Origin: Protonemura montana | Lineage: Eukaryota; Arthropoda; Insecta; Plecoptera; Nemouridae | Length of the DNA stretch: 64,000 nucleotides | Direction: 5' to 3' | Assembly: GCA_947568835.1 (NCBI GenBank) | Contig: OX387604.1 | Span: 3,948,001 to 4,012,000 of the forward strand | Shown here: positions 17,998 to 30,800 of the stretch, piece after piece | Numbering within the stretch: the first letter of the stretch is position 1 | How the letters are laid out: each line of letters begins with the position of its first letter | Notes under the pieces: generated by a model | Database searches by the model: none | Told to the model about the DNA's origin: nothing | What the model saw: the letters and a program-made list of their open reading frames with translations, nothing else | Position numbers and translations under genes: made by a program

Positions 17998-20900
17998 CTA
18001 TTGCCTTTGTCTAGCAGGAACTGTAGGATCCACTTCTACGACTATCGATTTAGACACTACATCATACGCAGTTTGATTGTGCTTAAAGAAAACTAGGAAA
18101 GCGCACACTGGAAACAAAATCGATAGTACGAAATTTTTCAAAAACGCTCGAGCGAACGAACGGCCCAGTCCGAGCGGGTTTCCTGGCTTGATGAAAACGG
18201 AGTCCGGGCGGCCAACGATGGAGATGGCTTCATCACAGCGGACGACACACAACCCCATGAGGGCCTTTCCAGGAGTTGCACCCCCAGGTCTACCAGCCAC
18301 GGACCCCTTCAGCCAGAACGTCTAAACAAAAGATGGTGTGTTAGATCTGTGCTCGGTTACTATCATGACCAAGAACAACTTATTTCTCTCACAACAAAGA
18401 ACCTAGTTTTTAAATGTCATCCCTAGACTGAATAATGAACCAAGAAGATATTTTTGTGCAAGTAATGGTTTTTCTCTACTGAGATGGCTTTCCAGTGTCC
18501 GGTCCAAAAAAGATCTTGGAGTTAGCTGACATTTTGTCTGTGCCATTACAGATAGCAAATACCAAGTTCTCGAAAAGCCTCAAGCAAAACAGTTCCTTAC
18601 ACAACAATAACCATGGTTCCGAACCTTCTCCTTCCTGCCAAGAAGAGATAGCACACATGCCAACTTGTGAGTTTTGATCCAGCCCTTGTCACAATGGTGC
18701 ACATTGAAACCTTTTAAAAGCAAACTGATGGAACATACCTCATACAAGCAGACTACAACTCTATGAATGAGCTCCAAGACAACAATCTCAGCTGTCAACT
18801 CCATAAATGATTTGTAGTCTAGGGCTTTGCTGAACACATCTAGGTCTAGTTTGTCTAGGTTACTGAAAATGAAAAGGCTTTTAGTATAAGGTTTCGATGC
18901 AATCAACTGTTACTAAAATGTTGGCAAATTTAATTTGATTTATGTGTCAAAATGACACATTTACATTATTCCACAGATAATACTTACATAAAATCAAAGA
19001 AGTCAATTGCAATAAATGTAGCAACCAATTTCAAGAAGAACAAAAAGAGGAAGTCAAGGAATTCTGCCACAAATCTTCTCCAAACAGGGGCAATCTTGTA
19101 TCGTGAGCCTGCAAGGTATAAGGTTATTATTAGTGAATCAAGTGACAAAAAGGCTCATTGATGTTGTTGGTACCAATGAGCAGGTATGTGTTCTTAGACA
19201 CGGTCAAACTACTTTCGAGATTGCTTTTTTCCTTTCAGTAGCCTAACAAGTTTCATTATCAGTAGCTGCCTTGCTCAGTGAAATGAAGAGGAGCAATGTT
19301 CACATTTGTCCCGTTTGAAACTTCTGCAAACTTCCTCACTGATTTAAATTAGTACTATCGTTGCACTATTTTGTAAATACAATTATTATTATTATTATTT
19401 GTGGTGTTTAACGACGCACTGTTTTGACAACTGGCCCTGCGGCACTGGTCTAATGGCGTCGGTGAATGAGTGGATGATGATGAGGATGATGATGAACCTA
19501 ACCTAGCCTAGAAGGGAGGAGGGGAAACCCGGTGCCGGCACGTAGCCTACTCCTGTCGAAAAGCACCAAGGGGACCACCGGCTTCACGTCCCTTCCGAAG
19601 GACGGTACAACTCGAACAGCAGGATTCCTCCACAAATCCATGCTGTCGAGAGGTTGATAAGCAAGGCGAATGAAGTTGCTGTACTAACTTTCATCCCTCC
19701 AACCTCTCTCCCGAACAGAACTGGTTATGTGTATAATGGTCACCCATTCAATACCTGACTCAGCGCAGTGTTGCTTAACTTCGGTGATCTAACGAGAACC
19801 GGTGTTTCCAACACGCCAAACCGTTCGGTTTGTAAATACAAGAATAACTCAAAAACTTCCAGAATCTTTATTACACATGCTATTAATAAGTTACTTTTAA
19901 TTCAATAGTTAAGAAATTGTTAGGTATTTCAGTACACTTCTTTATTTACTTATAAGTAATCCTTCTGTCAGCGAACAATCATGGTAATCGTTCAGCCCAA
20001 ATCTCAACTTTTTTATGGCTTTATTTCGTTCAGACAACTCCAGACTAGCCGGAGAAAACAAGAATGGGAAATAAGTACCAATGCCAATCATTGCAGGGCA
20101 GTGGGAACCATCAACTCAAGATGACACAAATTTATTGCCAAAACAACTACTCTGGCACCAGAAGCCCAAAGCAATCCATCCCTGCCAATCAATGCTCAAC
20201 GCTTCATCGTGAGAAATCGTTGTACGCTAATGAACGTAATAAAATTTATTTTTTAAGAAACTTGTTAATATGAGACTCCACTGTAAAGGTTTGTCATTTA
20301 AGGCAAACCCATAAAAGCCGTGTGCTTGGTACATACCTAGAGAAATCCAACCTTCTTGGACTTTAACTATAAGATTTCAGCATTTTTAATTGCTGTATGA
20401 AATTTTGAAATAAGAAGTTGCAATAAACCACTATTTTGATACCAGTAAGTTTTTGTTTGGTGCGCCAATTCAGAATTCTGTTTTATTTCAAATTTGGTTC
20501 CAGTCACAACGTGATCACGGTAAGAAAGAAAAGCGTACTTCAAAATGAAAAGCTGGCACTTTTATCCATTTATCTAAATGTATGTCAACAAAAAGGAACC
20601 TAGAAGTTATCTAAAATGCCCTGTTGTGGCTAAACTGAAGAGTTTATAAAAGCTATTATTCAAGATCTGTCGGTGGGTTAGGTGCCAAAAGGCTGGATAT
20701 GTGTAAGGGGAATAGGAAAGTGGAGAAGTTACGAAAGTTACGAAGAGGAGCAAAGCGATGGTGGTAAGCCGCTCTGCCTGCTCAAGTAGTGCTGCTTTGC
20801 TCCATCACTTCAATTCTCTTAGCAAGTTCCTTAAATACTCCACTCTCCTCTGATTCAAGATTTAGAAGGTACATAGACTAGACCCTTACAGACCCATTAG

Positions 20901-21479
20901 TAAGCAATGGTACGTCATCATCATTGTACATGTACTGTTTGTATTTTTAGCACACCAATGAATGCATTCATATTACAAAATAACCGTAAACGGGAAAGCA
21001 GTCTTGCTAACAGAACACTTCTTGAAGGCTGAACTATTTTGTCTGGCTATTTTTCAAAACTGTCTGAATTCAAGTGACCTGAAGTCCATATTGCCATGAA
21101 CATAAAACTTACGTCTGTGTAGATGGAGGTGAGGAAACGGCAGAGAATATGGTGGTTGCGTCCCTTGGGGCATTGTAGGAATTCCTGACATTGGGTGAAG
21201 CGGTGATGGATGTACAAAAGTAGGAGGGTTTGCTGTCATCTGGGCACCTCTACTCCCGAGTCCAGGGGATGCCAATAATGGGTTATACCCATAGTTGTAA
21301 GCTCGTAGCACACAAATTTCGCTACGAATTAACACTTGATACGCTACTGCTAAATTTGACCAGCTCTGAGCTGCTTTCAACCAATTTCTTAGAGCCACAT
21401 AATATTCTTCACTTTGAGGGCTATTTTGGATGCCACCGCCGTTAGGAGGATCTTGAGATTGATTTGTAGCTGGATCCAT
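17998..21479 (-). CDS. FAM8A1: FAM8A1-like RDD-domain membrane protein
   Basis: Four exons in transcript order: 21479-21113, 19108-18988, 18862-18739 and 18321-17998, with phases 1, 2 and 0 all matching; 311 aa (human FAM8A1 is about 413). The N-terminal part has EEYYVALRNWL and a Pro-rich region. The RDD domain follows: APVWRRFVAEFLDF with the first membrane helix (about 129-155), a second helix around 180-204 (ELIHRVVVCLYE), then GRPGGATPGKALMGL and FLKNFVLSILFPVCAFLVFF with HNQTAYDVVSKSIVV at the end. This matches FAM8A1 block for block. Known: FAM8A1 works with the HRD1 complex in ER-associated degradation. ATG 21479 was chosen because the in-frame sequence further upstream lacks an ATG. 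A 5S-SINE lies in the first intron and a MITE just past the stop. Confidence 0.9.
19383..19828 (-). mobile_element. 5S-rRNA-derived SINE, full length with 13-bp target-site duplication
   Basis: Best copy of the family. On the minus strand it starts CCGAACGGTTTGGCGTGTTG, runs through the 5S-like core and body, and ends GTCGTTAAACACCACAAAT plus an (AAT)n tail. It is bracketed by TTTGTAAATACAA at 19370-19382 and 19829-19841. The long duplication with a simple-repeat tail fits LINE-driven retroposition. It lies in FAM8A1-like intron 1. Confidence 0.9.
19842..21112. other. FAM8A1-like intron 1, remainder
   Basis: No exon or structured repeat seen. Short frames such as 20064-20273 have no splice support. 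Confidence 0.5.
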
Positions 21480-23287
21480 CTTCTTGATCAGTTCAATAAT
21501 TATCTTTAAAAACAATTTATGGTTACATCACTCACATTGTCATTTTGGATAGTATCCTACACTTTTTACTGTAATGTACCCTTTAGATATTTACACCTAC
21601 CCTCCAGAAGGAAGATTATTTCCGTTACTAGTAACCTATCAAATTCCGGGTTAACTCAGCGAGCCCGAACTTATTTGATTATACCTGGCAAACCCAAAAT
21701 AACAAGAGAAGAAGTAGCTGACAGACTAATTCGTTCCTATTGGGCTTATCTGTCAGCTGTTATTCCGATGTTATCCGATATATTTCACGAAGATGGCCGA
21801 AGCAATGTGGCACCGATTCAAAATTCTCTTACCTCAAGACACAATAAACGTTGTCGTCACTTTGGTCATCAATGTGCTGTCTTGGTAATACTAAAAACGA
21901 CTCAAACGGCTTATACTATGGATCTCCGTACACAAAGTTAAACAGGATCCCCATATATGGAGATTTACTATTTATATACAGTAAATCGGACACTTGGCTT
22001 TGTGAATAAATTGCTCATAATATTTTCTTTTTCTTCACTTTAAATTTATCAGATTATTTTGATTCAAATCGTTAATGATGGTGCCCTCAATGATATGTAA
22101 AAAATCGGAATGTAACTCATTGACATCAACGTCATGCATGCCTATCCCTGTTCTAGGCAAACCCATTCCTTAGTCGTAAATGGGCATGAAAAATGGGTAA
22201 ATGGGTAAATGGGCATCGTTCGTCTGGGCATGTCATCCCATCAGCCCAATTCCTGTCAAAATACGTCATTGTTTTTCCAGAATTAAAAAATATCAAGACC
22301 AAGCGAGTCCGAGAGGTAGGAAAACACAAAGCTAAGCAAACAAAATATTGTCAGTTACCCAACAGGAGTTTATTTGTTTCACACTCAACAGTGGATGGCA
22401 ATTTTGGAAACACATGTTTATTATTTAACATCAATTATAATAAGAACCATTGATAATCATAAATTGACTGTAAATTGTGTTTACATAAAGTTCTCATAAA
22501 TACTTAGATTTGATAAACATGTAACTAAATCTAGATTTGTTTTCCAGTGCTAATTGGTTGGAGTACTATGGCTTGATTTCAGGTATTTTAGGTACATGGA
22601 GGGTAGTTTTATGTACAGACTCAGTCTCCTAAATAATTATAACAGTTTAAGTTTAGTTGGACAGCCTACAAAGTAAGAACCAAATGTACGATGTACATAT
22701 ACTTATTTCTACACATCATTTTGATTAAATAATATTTATAATATTAATATTATATGCTTAAAGCTTTTTGTAGATAAGAAATATTTTGATTAGCTGAATC
22801 AAAGAGCAAACCAAATATTATAAAGTATGTAAGTTTTGAAATTAAGCTCGAGTTATGCTAGCAAAGAGATACTAGCATCTGGAACTTACAACAACAAAGT
22901 AGTAGGTAAAGTACAATAATATGCAGATTACAATAAATTAAACACCGATAACTATCAAGGCGATTAAGTAGCAGTCTCTCGTTAACGCTTACTCGCAGGG
23001 AATAGTGGCCGTTCGAGATTCCACTGCACAACATCTCGATCGTGTAATAAAATAGAATAATGGCTCTCTTTGATCATTAAACATTGAACACCGTCTAGTA
23101 ACTAATCACTTGTTAAAAGGTAGTGTCAAACATTTGGCATGTTATTTTCTTCCAGCAGACCTTCCATCTTAGTTAATACTGTCAACTCTCTTTTCATAAA
23201 CATTAAACACAAAAAAGAATAGCAGTACTACCATAAACCATTTCACATAAATATAAATACGTAGCACTCGATTCACGAATGTCACAG
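21480..23287. other. Intergenic: FAM8A1-like 5' flank and bib 3' flank
   Basis: The promoter of the FAM8A1-like gene should lie at the left end, but no TATA or initiator stands out. A 140-aa plus-strand frame (21519-21941) has no recognisable domain. The remainder is AT-rich. Confidence 0.45.
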
Positions 23288-23293
23288 TTTATT
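23288..23293 (-). promoter_or_regulatory. bib: Polyadenylation signal AATAAA of bib
   Basis: TTTATT on the plus strand, AATAAA on the gene strand, about 130 bases after the stop codon. Confidence 0.5.
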
Positions 23294-23420
23294 ACATCGT
23301 ATATTTGTGAAAGCAAACTTTATATTCTCTTTCGATCGGGGTGTTCCGAACGAGCCGCGAAGGAGGTCAGACGATCCGTTCACCGACGGCAAGGAATGGC
23401 CCTTTGCCTTTCAGATAATA

Positions 23421-24841
23421 TCAGTACTGTGGGTTGGGCGAATGCCTAGAGCTGTGATGATAGGAGGAGACCGCATTGGTGGTGTTAATGACGAGTGTCG
23501 GAGTGGCATTGGCGTTACTTTGCTGGGCGTGCACTCTCTGATCCGATCGTGCACCGGATCCAGCCGGGTTGAAACTCGGCGGAAGGGCATTCTTGCTGGC
23601 GTAATTTCCGTGTGTTGAACTTCCGCTACTACTCGCGTAATTCCCGGAAGAACTGCCGCTGGTAGAGCCGTAATTGCCGCTACCACTCGAGCCAACGTAA
23701 TTACCAGAGGCTGGATTAGTGGGATAGCTCGGAGGCTGGTTGGATCCCGCTGGAAAGTTCCCTCCGGGGTTCGCAGGTGTTCCGTAATTGGTCGACTTTG
23801 CGCTGCTTGGAGGGTAGCTTCCGTTGCTAGGGATTTTCGATCCATAAGTCGGCATTGTTGCGGTGTGCTCGTAATTGCTGTTTGAAATCGTCGGAGGGTT
23901 TGCCTGGTAGTTCTTCATCACTACCTCGAAGTTGCCTTTGACGGCAGGGTTCACTTCAAACCCAGCCAAAATTTTACCGTTTGAGTTACCTTCGAAGTTG
24001 CCTCCAGCTGATACAAATCCCTTCTTGTTCCCATCGAAATTACCCCCGCTAGCCACGAAATTCTTGGTGCTCTCGAAATTACCTGGAGGCAGCGGGTTGC
24101 TTTCATAGTTCACCACCTTTCCGCCATTCTGTTCAAAGCCTCCAAGGTTTCCGTCGAAATTCGGTCCGGACCCATTAAAATTCTTCTTTGTTCCTTCATA
24201 AGCTACCAGTTTTGCGCCTCCCTCGAAGCCTACATTTTCTGGGTATACTCCAGCCTTTGCAGAGTTTGCTTCAAAACTCGCCACAGTTCCGACGTAATTT
24301 TTCTTTGCTGCCTCATAGTTCCCATTCTGACCTCGCACTCCGCTGCCATTGCTTTGATATGAGCCGTAGCTTGAATCGGCGGAATCTTGTCTGCGCTGCG
24401 TCACTCCATACATGGATTCGGGCCGCCGCTCGCGCTCCTTGAAGTTGGCACCAGCCTCTCCGCGCTCCTTGCCAAAAGCGACCGGGTTGCCACCATCCCT
24501 GCTCGTGACTCCATAGATCTCCCTACCCACACGGCCCCCGTAGATGTTGCTCTGGTTCTGGTTCTGCACGTTCTGGTTGGTGGTGGTAGTCGAATTCTGG
24601 TTAAAACGCATGGGGTAGAGCGATTGAGCGGGCACCAGAGGGCCAGCACGGGGCAGTGCCTCTCGGTGGTTTGAAGGCACCTTGGAATAGACAGACTGCG
24701 AGCGGTTGAGATTGGCTCGTGTCAAGGGAGGCGACTTTGCATACAGGGACTTGGTGCCGCCGTAGAGCGATTCCACACGATCCAGCTTGCATGGTGGGGT
24801 TGAGTAAAGGCTGGCAGACGCAAGGCTTGGGCAGTATGCCG
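23421..24841 (-). CDS. bib: bib exon 7: long cytoplasmic tail
   Basis: 473 codons including stop, residues about 326-798. The first ~80 residues carry the conserved insect blocks. The rest is low-complexity Gly/Asn/Ser/Tyr-rich, with roughly a dozen degenerate repeats of a GGNFEGN/GxFE type (for example SGGNFDGNKKGF and SAGGNFEGN) and a Ser-Gly-Asn-Tyr-rich stretch (GSGNYGST, SSSGNYAS). The Drosophila tail is Gln-rich instead, so tail composition has drifted while tail length is kept. Confidence 0.93.
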
Positions 24842-27800
24842 CTAGAAAAAGCAAATCAAACGAGTTAAATGTGAGACAGCAGATACCTACACTTAAGCTT
24901 CCCTACTTACAAATTTAGGGATGCCCGAATACATTTGGATTCTCTAGTTGTAGCCAGGTCATACTTTACACCGATGTTACGGAGCTGTGTCATAGTATCA
25001 ATGAGTTATACCAGGACTTGAGCGCCACTCAGAAATTAGTTACTTTCTAGCTCGTTAAATAGTTGTGAAACTGAAAAGCAATATCGAGTAAAAGAACAGT
25101 AAGATGTACGCTCGAAGCTCAAACTAAGTGTTGCACCCTCCTTTAAGTCCCATACATATCAATTCTCATGATAAGTACCCAAAATACTTTTCATGATCTC
25201 TAAAATAAAAAATATAAATTCCTTCAATCAGAAACTACCAACAGCTTTATTTTCCTGGATGATTTACGATATCTTTAAAGCTATGTGGAGCGTATCAATC
25301 CTAAGATCAATACTTGAAAGCAGTGAGGGGTTTGTACTTTAGTTACCTGGAGAGGTAACTGGCCCGCTGGACCCCTGTGGATGTCCGGTGCGATACGTGT
25401 TGTAGGCCGACCCATGGAACTTCTGGGTAACTGGTTTGTCCAGCTCATCGTAGGTGTCCTCGTCAGAATGAATACTCGACGAATCTGCAACGCAAGCACC
25501 TAACGTTGACATCGCAGTCACATTCCCAAAACAACTGTGGCATGCTCAATGCAATCCATGAGTAAAGCTGAGCCAGGTCTCGATCAAGCAAATGACAAGC
25601 TTCAATGGTCCGAATCAGAAGTAATCTTTGATGCAATCAAGGCTTGTTAGTTTTGCTTCAAGATTTGATTCAATATGGAAATATTACAGCTAAATAACAT
25701 TTGCACATAACATATCATAACTCTGGAAAAGTGGCAAAATATATCTAAGAAATGAAGAAGTTAATGTCAGATTTTGGTGTACCGTGTTAGAATCACCCTC
25801 GACCCTGCTCAAATTCTATAACTAAGGCACATAAATTGTGCTTTATGTAAAAAAATTTGTCATTGAGAAAGTTTACCTATTGCAAAAGTTGCTAAAAGTT
25901 TGCCTATAGCAATAACATGGAAGTGTTTTAGCTAATGTTACAAGCAAATTAAACAAGTGCACAATTTCTGTTACGTGGTAGTTAACATTCGGTGAGATTT
26001 GAGAAATTGTTAAACTGTAAGTAAAACATTTAAGATCATTCATTGGCTCTACCTCATACGTAGATCATAACATTTTTTGGTAATGGTTGCAGAGGAATAC
26101 TTCGAACTAGAATGAAGAAAAATACCTGTTGATACTGTGCGAGGGTTATTGCTGTATAGATCAAAGGCAAGTAGGTAGTTGTGTAGGGTGGCAAAGAAGA
26201 TGAAAACATACCTCCATCAATAGACTCCTTGGTGTGGTGCACATGACGGCGGGGATTGAAGATGAACTCGTAGATTATTCCCGAGACTGCGCCACCAAGA
26301 AGAGGTCCAATCCAGTATACCTGTTGGAAGGCAGCAATTTAGAGCTTTGCCAATATTAACTTACTCTTCAATTCAACTTAGGAATGAAATGGTTTTCCAC
26401 ACTTGAAACAATGTGGCTAAACAAGAGTTTTAACCTCTTAATTGGCTTAGTTCCATAATCCCCATGACTGCAGGTTTTGGCAATCCCTTTAGCACAAACA
26501 ATTATGAAAACCACCTACCCTTCGGATTATTATAATTTTTTAATTATAGTGGACTGAGGTTTTGCTACTTAAACCGAATTATTTTAGTTGATACTCACAT
26601 TTTGGGAATGTACCCCTTAATCTATGGCAATGCAAAGTACCAAAATTTAATTGTATCCAAAACCTTTATAAAATGTTCACTAACATCAAATTATAAAAAA
26701 TGTAATTATTTGATTGTGTTCTTCTTATTGCAGATGTTGTATTGATAGCAGAGTTATAATAATGTAAATGCCAATGGGATTTTGGATTGAAGCCATGCAA
26801 AAATGGAACATTTTTACATTTTAATGGTACAAAAAAATTAAATACTAAGCAGACAATTACCCAGTGGTTGTCCCATTTATTCATGACGAATGCAGGGCCC
26901 AGTGATCTGGCAGGATTCAGGGAAGGCATCTGTAAGAAAAATATCTGGTTAATACACAGTACATATTCCCAATCCAATATTTCTCTTTCTATGTTATTTT
27001 TTTGGATTGATTTATCACTCTAAGCATTAACATTGCATAACCTTACAAGCCTAAGAAATATATACTGGAGTGGTATGAAACTGGAGTAAGATTTGTACTT
27101 TAAATCAATGTAATTAAATAACAGCTGGCTTAAGCATGGCAAAAAATGCAACATTCAATATGAATATCTTCTATTGGTTAAAACAAGTAGTTTTATTTCC
27201 TCTAGCTATAGACCAACTAAAATTTAAAAAAATAATAATAACTCCATCTCAAAAAAAAGGTTTCATTATTGAGTAGAATGCAAAAGTGTCAGCTTTCAGG
27301 TGGCATAGTTCTGTGATTACAATAATTACTAATGCACATCATTAGTGAAGTTTGCTAGATAATCTTTGGTGCATAGGTGCAGTGCAAATTGCAAGGAAGA
27401 TTACATGCACGATATGAGACCTTGCTTAGATATGCTACTTCCTGAATATTGGTGCCTATACCACGTTCTAATATAGCAACTGGGATGACTACTACACCAC
27501 ACGTACGTGTTCGTCCTAATCAACAGGTGATGAATAATTTCTTGTTCATTCACTTTGCCAGTAATAATATTGTGAATATCTTGTTCCTGCTCCCTTTAAA
27601 GTTTAAATATTAATTGTATCCTTCAATGATCATAATTAAAATATGTCTTTAGTAAATGCATTAAATTAGGGTGCCAGTTAAACAGTTGGAAGGATAAATA
27701 AACAACAATGATAACTTGGAAGGCATGCTAATTTTTCAGCCAAAGTTATATAGATACAACCAATCACCTCGCCTCCAGATGCACTATTCTAACTGCATTT

Positions 27801-30800
27801 CTAATAATTTGCAAGTCCGAAGTGGTTTAAAATTACACCCTACAGTTTTATGTGGTTGGTGGGCATAACGTTTTTTATCCGCCACACGCGCATTTACATA
27901 AATTAGACTGGTTATAAAATGAAATAGCTACGCTTAAACGTGTGGATTAATAAAAATAAATTAGAAGCCTTTACATACACAGGTAATTATTTTCAGAAAT
28001 GCAGCGCCAATTACTTTAAGAAGTGCATTTTACCACTTTGCAATGCAGCGGTCAATTCTTTCAATTTAAACTTGAAACTTGCTACACTGAAAGGCAATTT
28101 ATGGTGCTGCTGGCTCCTTGATTTTTCTTAGCCTTGTATCGATTGTGAACGCGTTTGCATGTGATATCTCAAATCTTAGACAGGTTGCAGACAGGTGTTG
28201 GGTCTCGGAAGAAACTTCTTGGCATTCAGCGACAAGTAATTAGATATAAGTGGTGCAATCCGGTGACAGGGATCACAGAGTATGAGAGCTAGGCATATAT
28301 TTCTATCACTTTTCAGTAGACTCGACCCGTCGCCTAGCGTAATAACAAAATTGTTGAAAAGTGGCCACTATCTGCTTCTTACGCAGTCCCGCGTTCTTGG
28401 TCATACAAAACTGAATTGCAGGCAACTCTAATACATGCTGGTATAGAAAACTTTGAGACCAGTTTCTTTGAACATGTCTGTTTCGAAACATACTGTAATT
28501 GATATTTTTAGAGCTGACGATGAGTAATGACTGCAAAAGTCAGTATCAAAGTAAATTTGGAACAAAGCTACAATATATAATGTCCCGATTACTCGGTCGA
28601 TTGTGCATTGGATGAAGTCACAGTGGCAGTATTTGAAAGAGTTCACATGATCAATACAATTCAATTAAAACTCGGAGATAAAAGGGATGTTACGCAGGCT
28701 CTTGAAATAGTAGCACAGGCATTATGACAACGATATGCTATTTTCTGCAATACAATTAAATTAATCCAACTCAGGACACTAGGTAATGAAGTTGTGACAA
28801 CATAATGTACCTACACGCAAAAATAAAGAGATTTTATATGTTATGTTAAACGTACTGTCGCGAAAAACGTTTAAAATATATCTAGCTCGTTTTTTATCCT
28901 ATTTTTCTAAATAAAGACGGCGGATAAACTGCAGTTATATAGAATTCAGTGCGCTTTCTTGGTATACCTTTCAGCTGCACTCAAAAAAATCACAATTTGA
29001 TCAGATAATCGATAAATCAGGCAATGCAATATTGCCCGATTTCTCCACGGATCTGCACTCGATCTCTCGACTACGATTTACAAGTGTCGCTTAAAAGATA
29101 GTGCATCAGAGATAGATAAATTGACAAGTCAAAGCTATCAATTACTTTAGAGAGCAAAACGCATAATCGAGTCGGGAAATTTTATTCACGACACCGAAAG
29201 GGTTTCTTTTTACAATAGGTTTAGTTTTGCAATAAAGCCTGGAAATAATCGCGTGGCAATATTAACATAGGAATTGAGCCTGTGTTAAGGAATACATATG
29301 CAATGCAGATACATTTTCCAATCATTTTTCCAAAATGGAAAATCAAATTCAATATACAAGGAATGCAAAGAAGCCGTTTGAATTTTTACCGATTGAAATA
29401 ATTTCTTCAGATTTAAGTTCCCTTGATCATTATTTTTTGGTAATTACAGCAGATTAATTAATCTCTTTGCCTTGACGATGCTCTAACTGCTCAAAAGTAC
29501 CAGATTGTGATGATACCAACCCTAGCCGAAATGCGAATAGTATACAAAAATCTGAATCCCATTTACAACGTACCGAAACCAGAGTGCAGGCCAGGTATGC
29601 AGAACCGATGGAGAGAGCGGAACTGCTCAGCAGTTTCCGATAGCTGTCCATGGAGACGAAGTACGTGAAGACAACGATAAAGGTGAGTATGAACTCAATC
29701 CCAAACCGCTCCCACGCGCTCAGATGGGGTGGCAGTTGTGCGACGGTGGCGCCTAAGCTGCCGTTGTAATCAGGCACCGTTATCCTGCACAAAAAAACAC
29801 ACACATTTGAATTTAGTGTCGTAAAATTTGAATTCCAAATGCCACTGGCACGTCTGGAAGTGACCATATAAAATAAAATAGGTAATTGGGTATAATTTGA
29901 GATCCGATCATTTTGCTGACCGATGCTTTTTCTGGTTTTTATGAAATAAGGTTGTTACATATTTGTCCAAAATAGATCCTGTTATGCTTTACTATATTGT
30001 TATCCGTATTCTAATGACAAATCACCGCATTGCATCTCTCATTCTAATTATTACATAACATATCTCATATCCAAGATGTTTTTGTTGGTGTTTTGGAAAA
30101 CGCAAAGCAAATAGAATTCCTGGAATTCGCTACATCACAATTGGCATGAGCGGCACGTGTAAGGAATAATGGGATACAAATCCTGGAAATCTTGATTTTC
30201 CACAAAGCAATATCCAGAATTGCGATCCAGCCCACTGTGGTCGAACCCTACAATAGACAGGGAGTCGCAATGCTGATGAGGGGAGGGGGAGATAAAAGCT
30301 CTCCCGAGAGATCAACATATAAATTCACTAGTCACTTAATTGGCGATATCCAGCTTTCAACGTGCTGTTTATTGTGAATGAACCCTCTCCAGCTCAATGA
30401 TACAAAACCTGGATGCACACTGTTACGAAACTGTTACATGATTATAGAGGTAAAAACGCATTGATTATAATTACAAATCTAATCTATAATATTAATAAAT
30501 GGAATGTATGAATATTTTACAATCACAGCAAAAGGCTCTAGTTGATTCGACACTGAATTCCCACATGACACAAAAAAGCAGATAAGAGGGCACGTTCGGA
30601 GGAATCATGCATGCGCTAATTGTACTAAGAAACCAACAAAGAGTGACATATGACTGCATCTGTTCTGTTCTGAACAACGCACTTTTTAAAAAGTTCGTTC
30701 TGTTTTTACATGATGAAATGAAAATGAAATTCTTTGACAATATTTCGGATGTTACTCCGAGCTACTTCTCGAAGATAATGATTATTTAAGGAAAATATCT

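Noticed and set aside
21519..21941. 140-aa plus-strand frame next to the FAM8A1-like start
   Set aside because: No domain, no splice context, no convincing start; most likely chance in the promoter region.
23307..24674. Plus-strand frames of 84-103 aa across bib exon 7
   Set aside because: Shadows of the bib coding strand.
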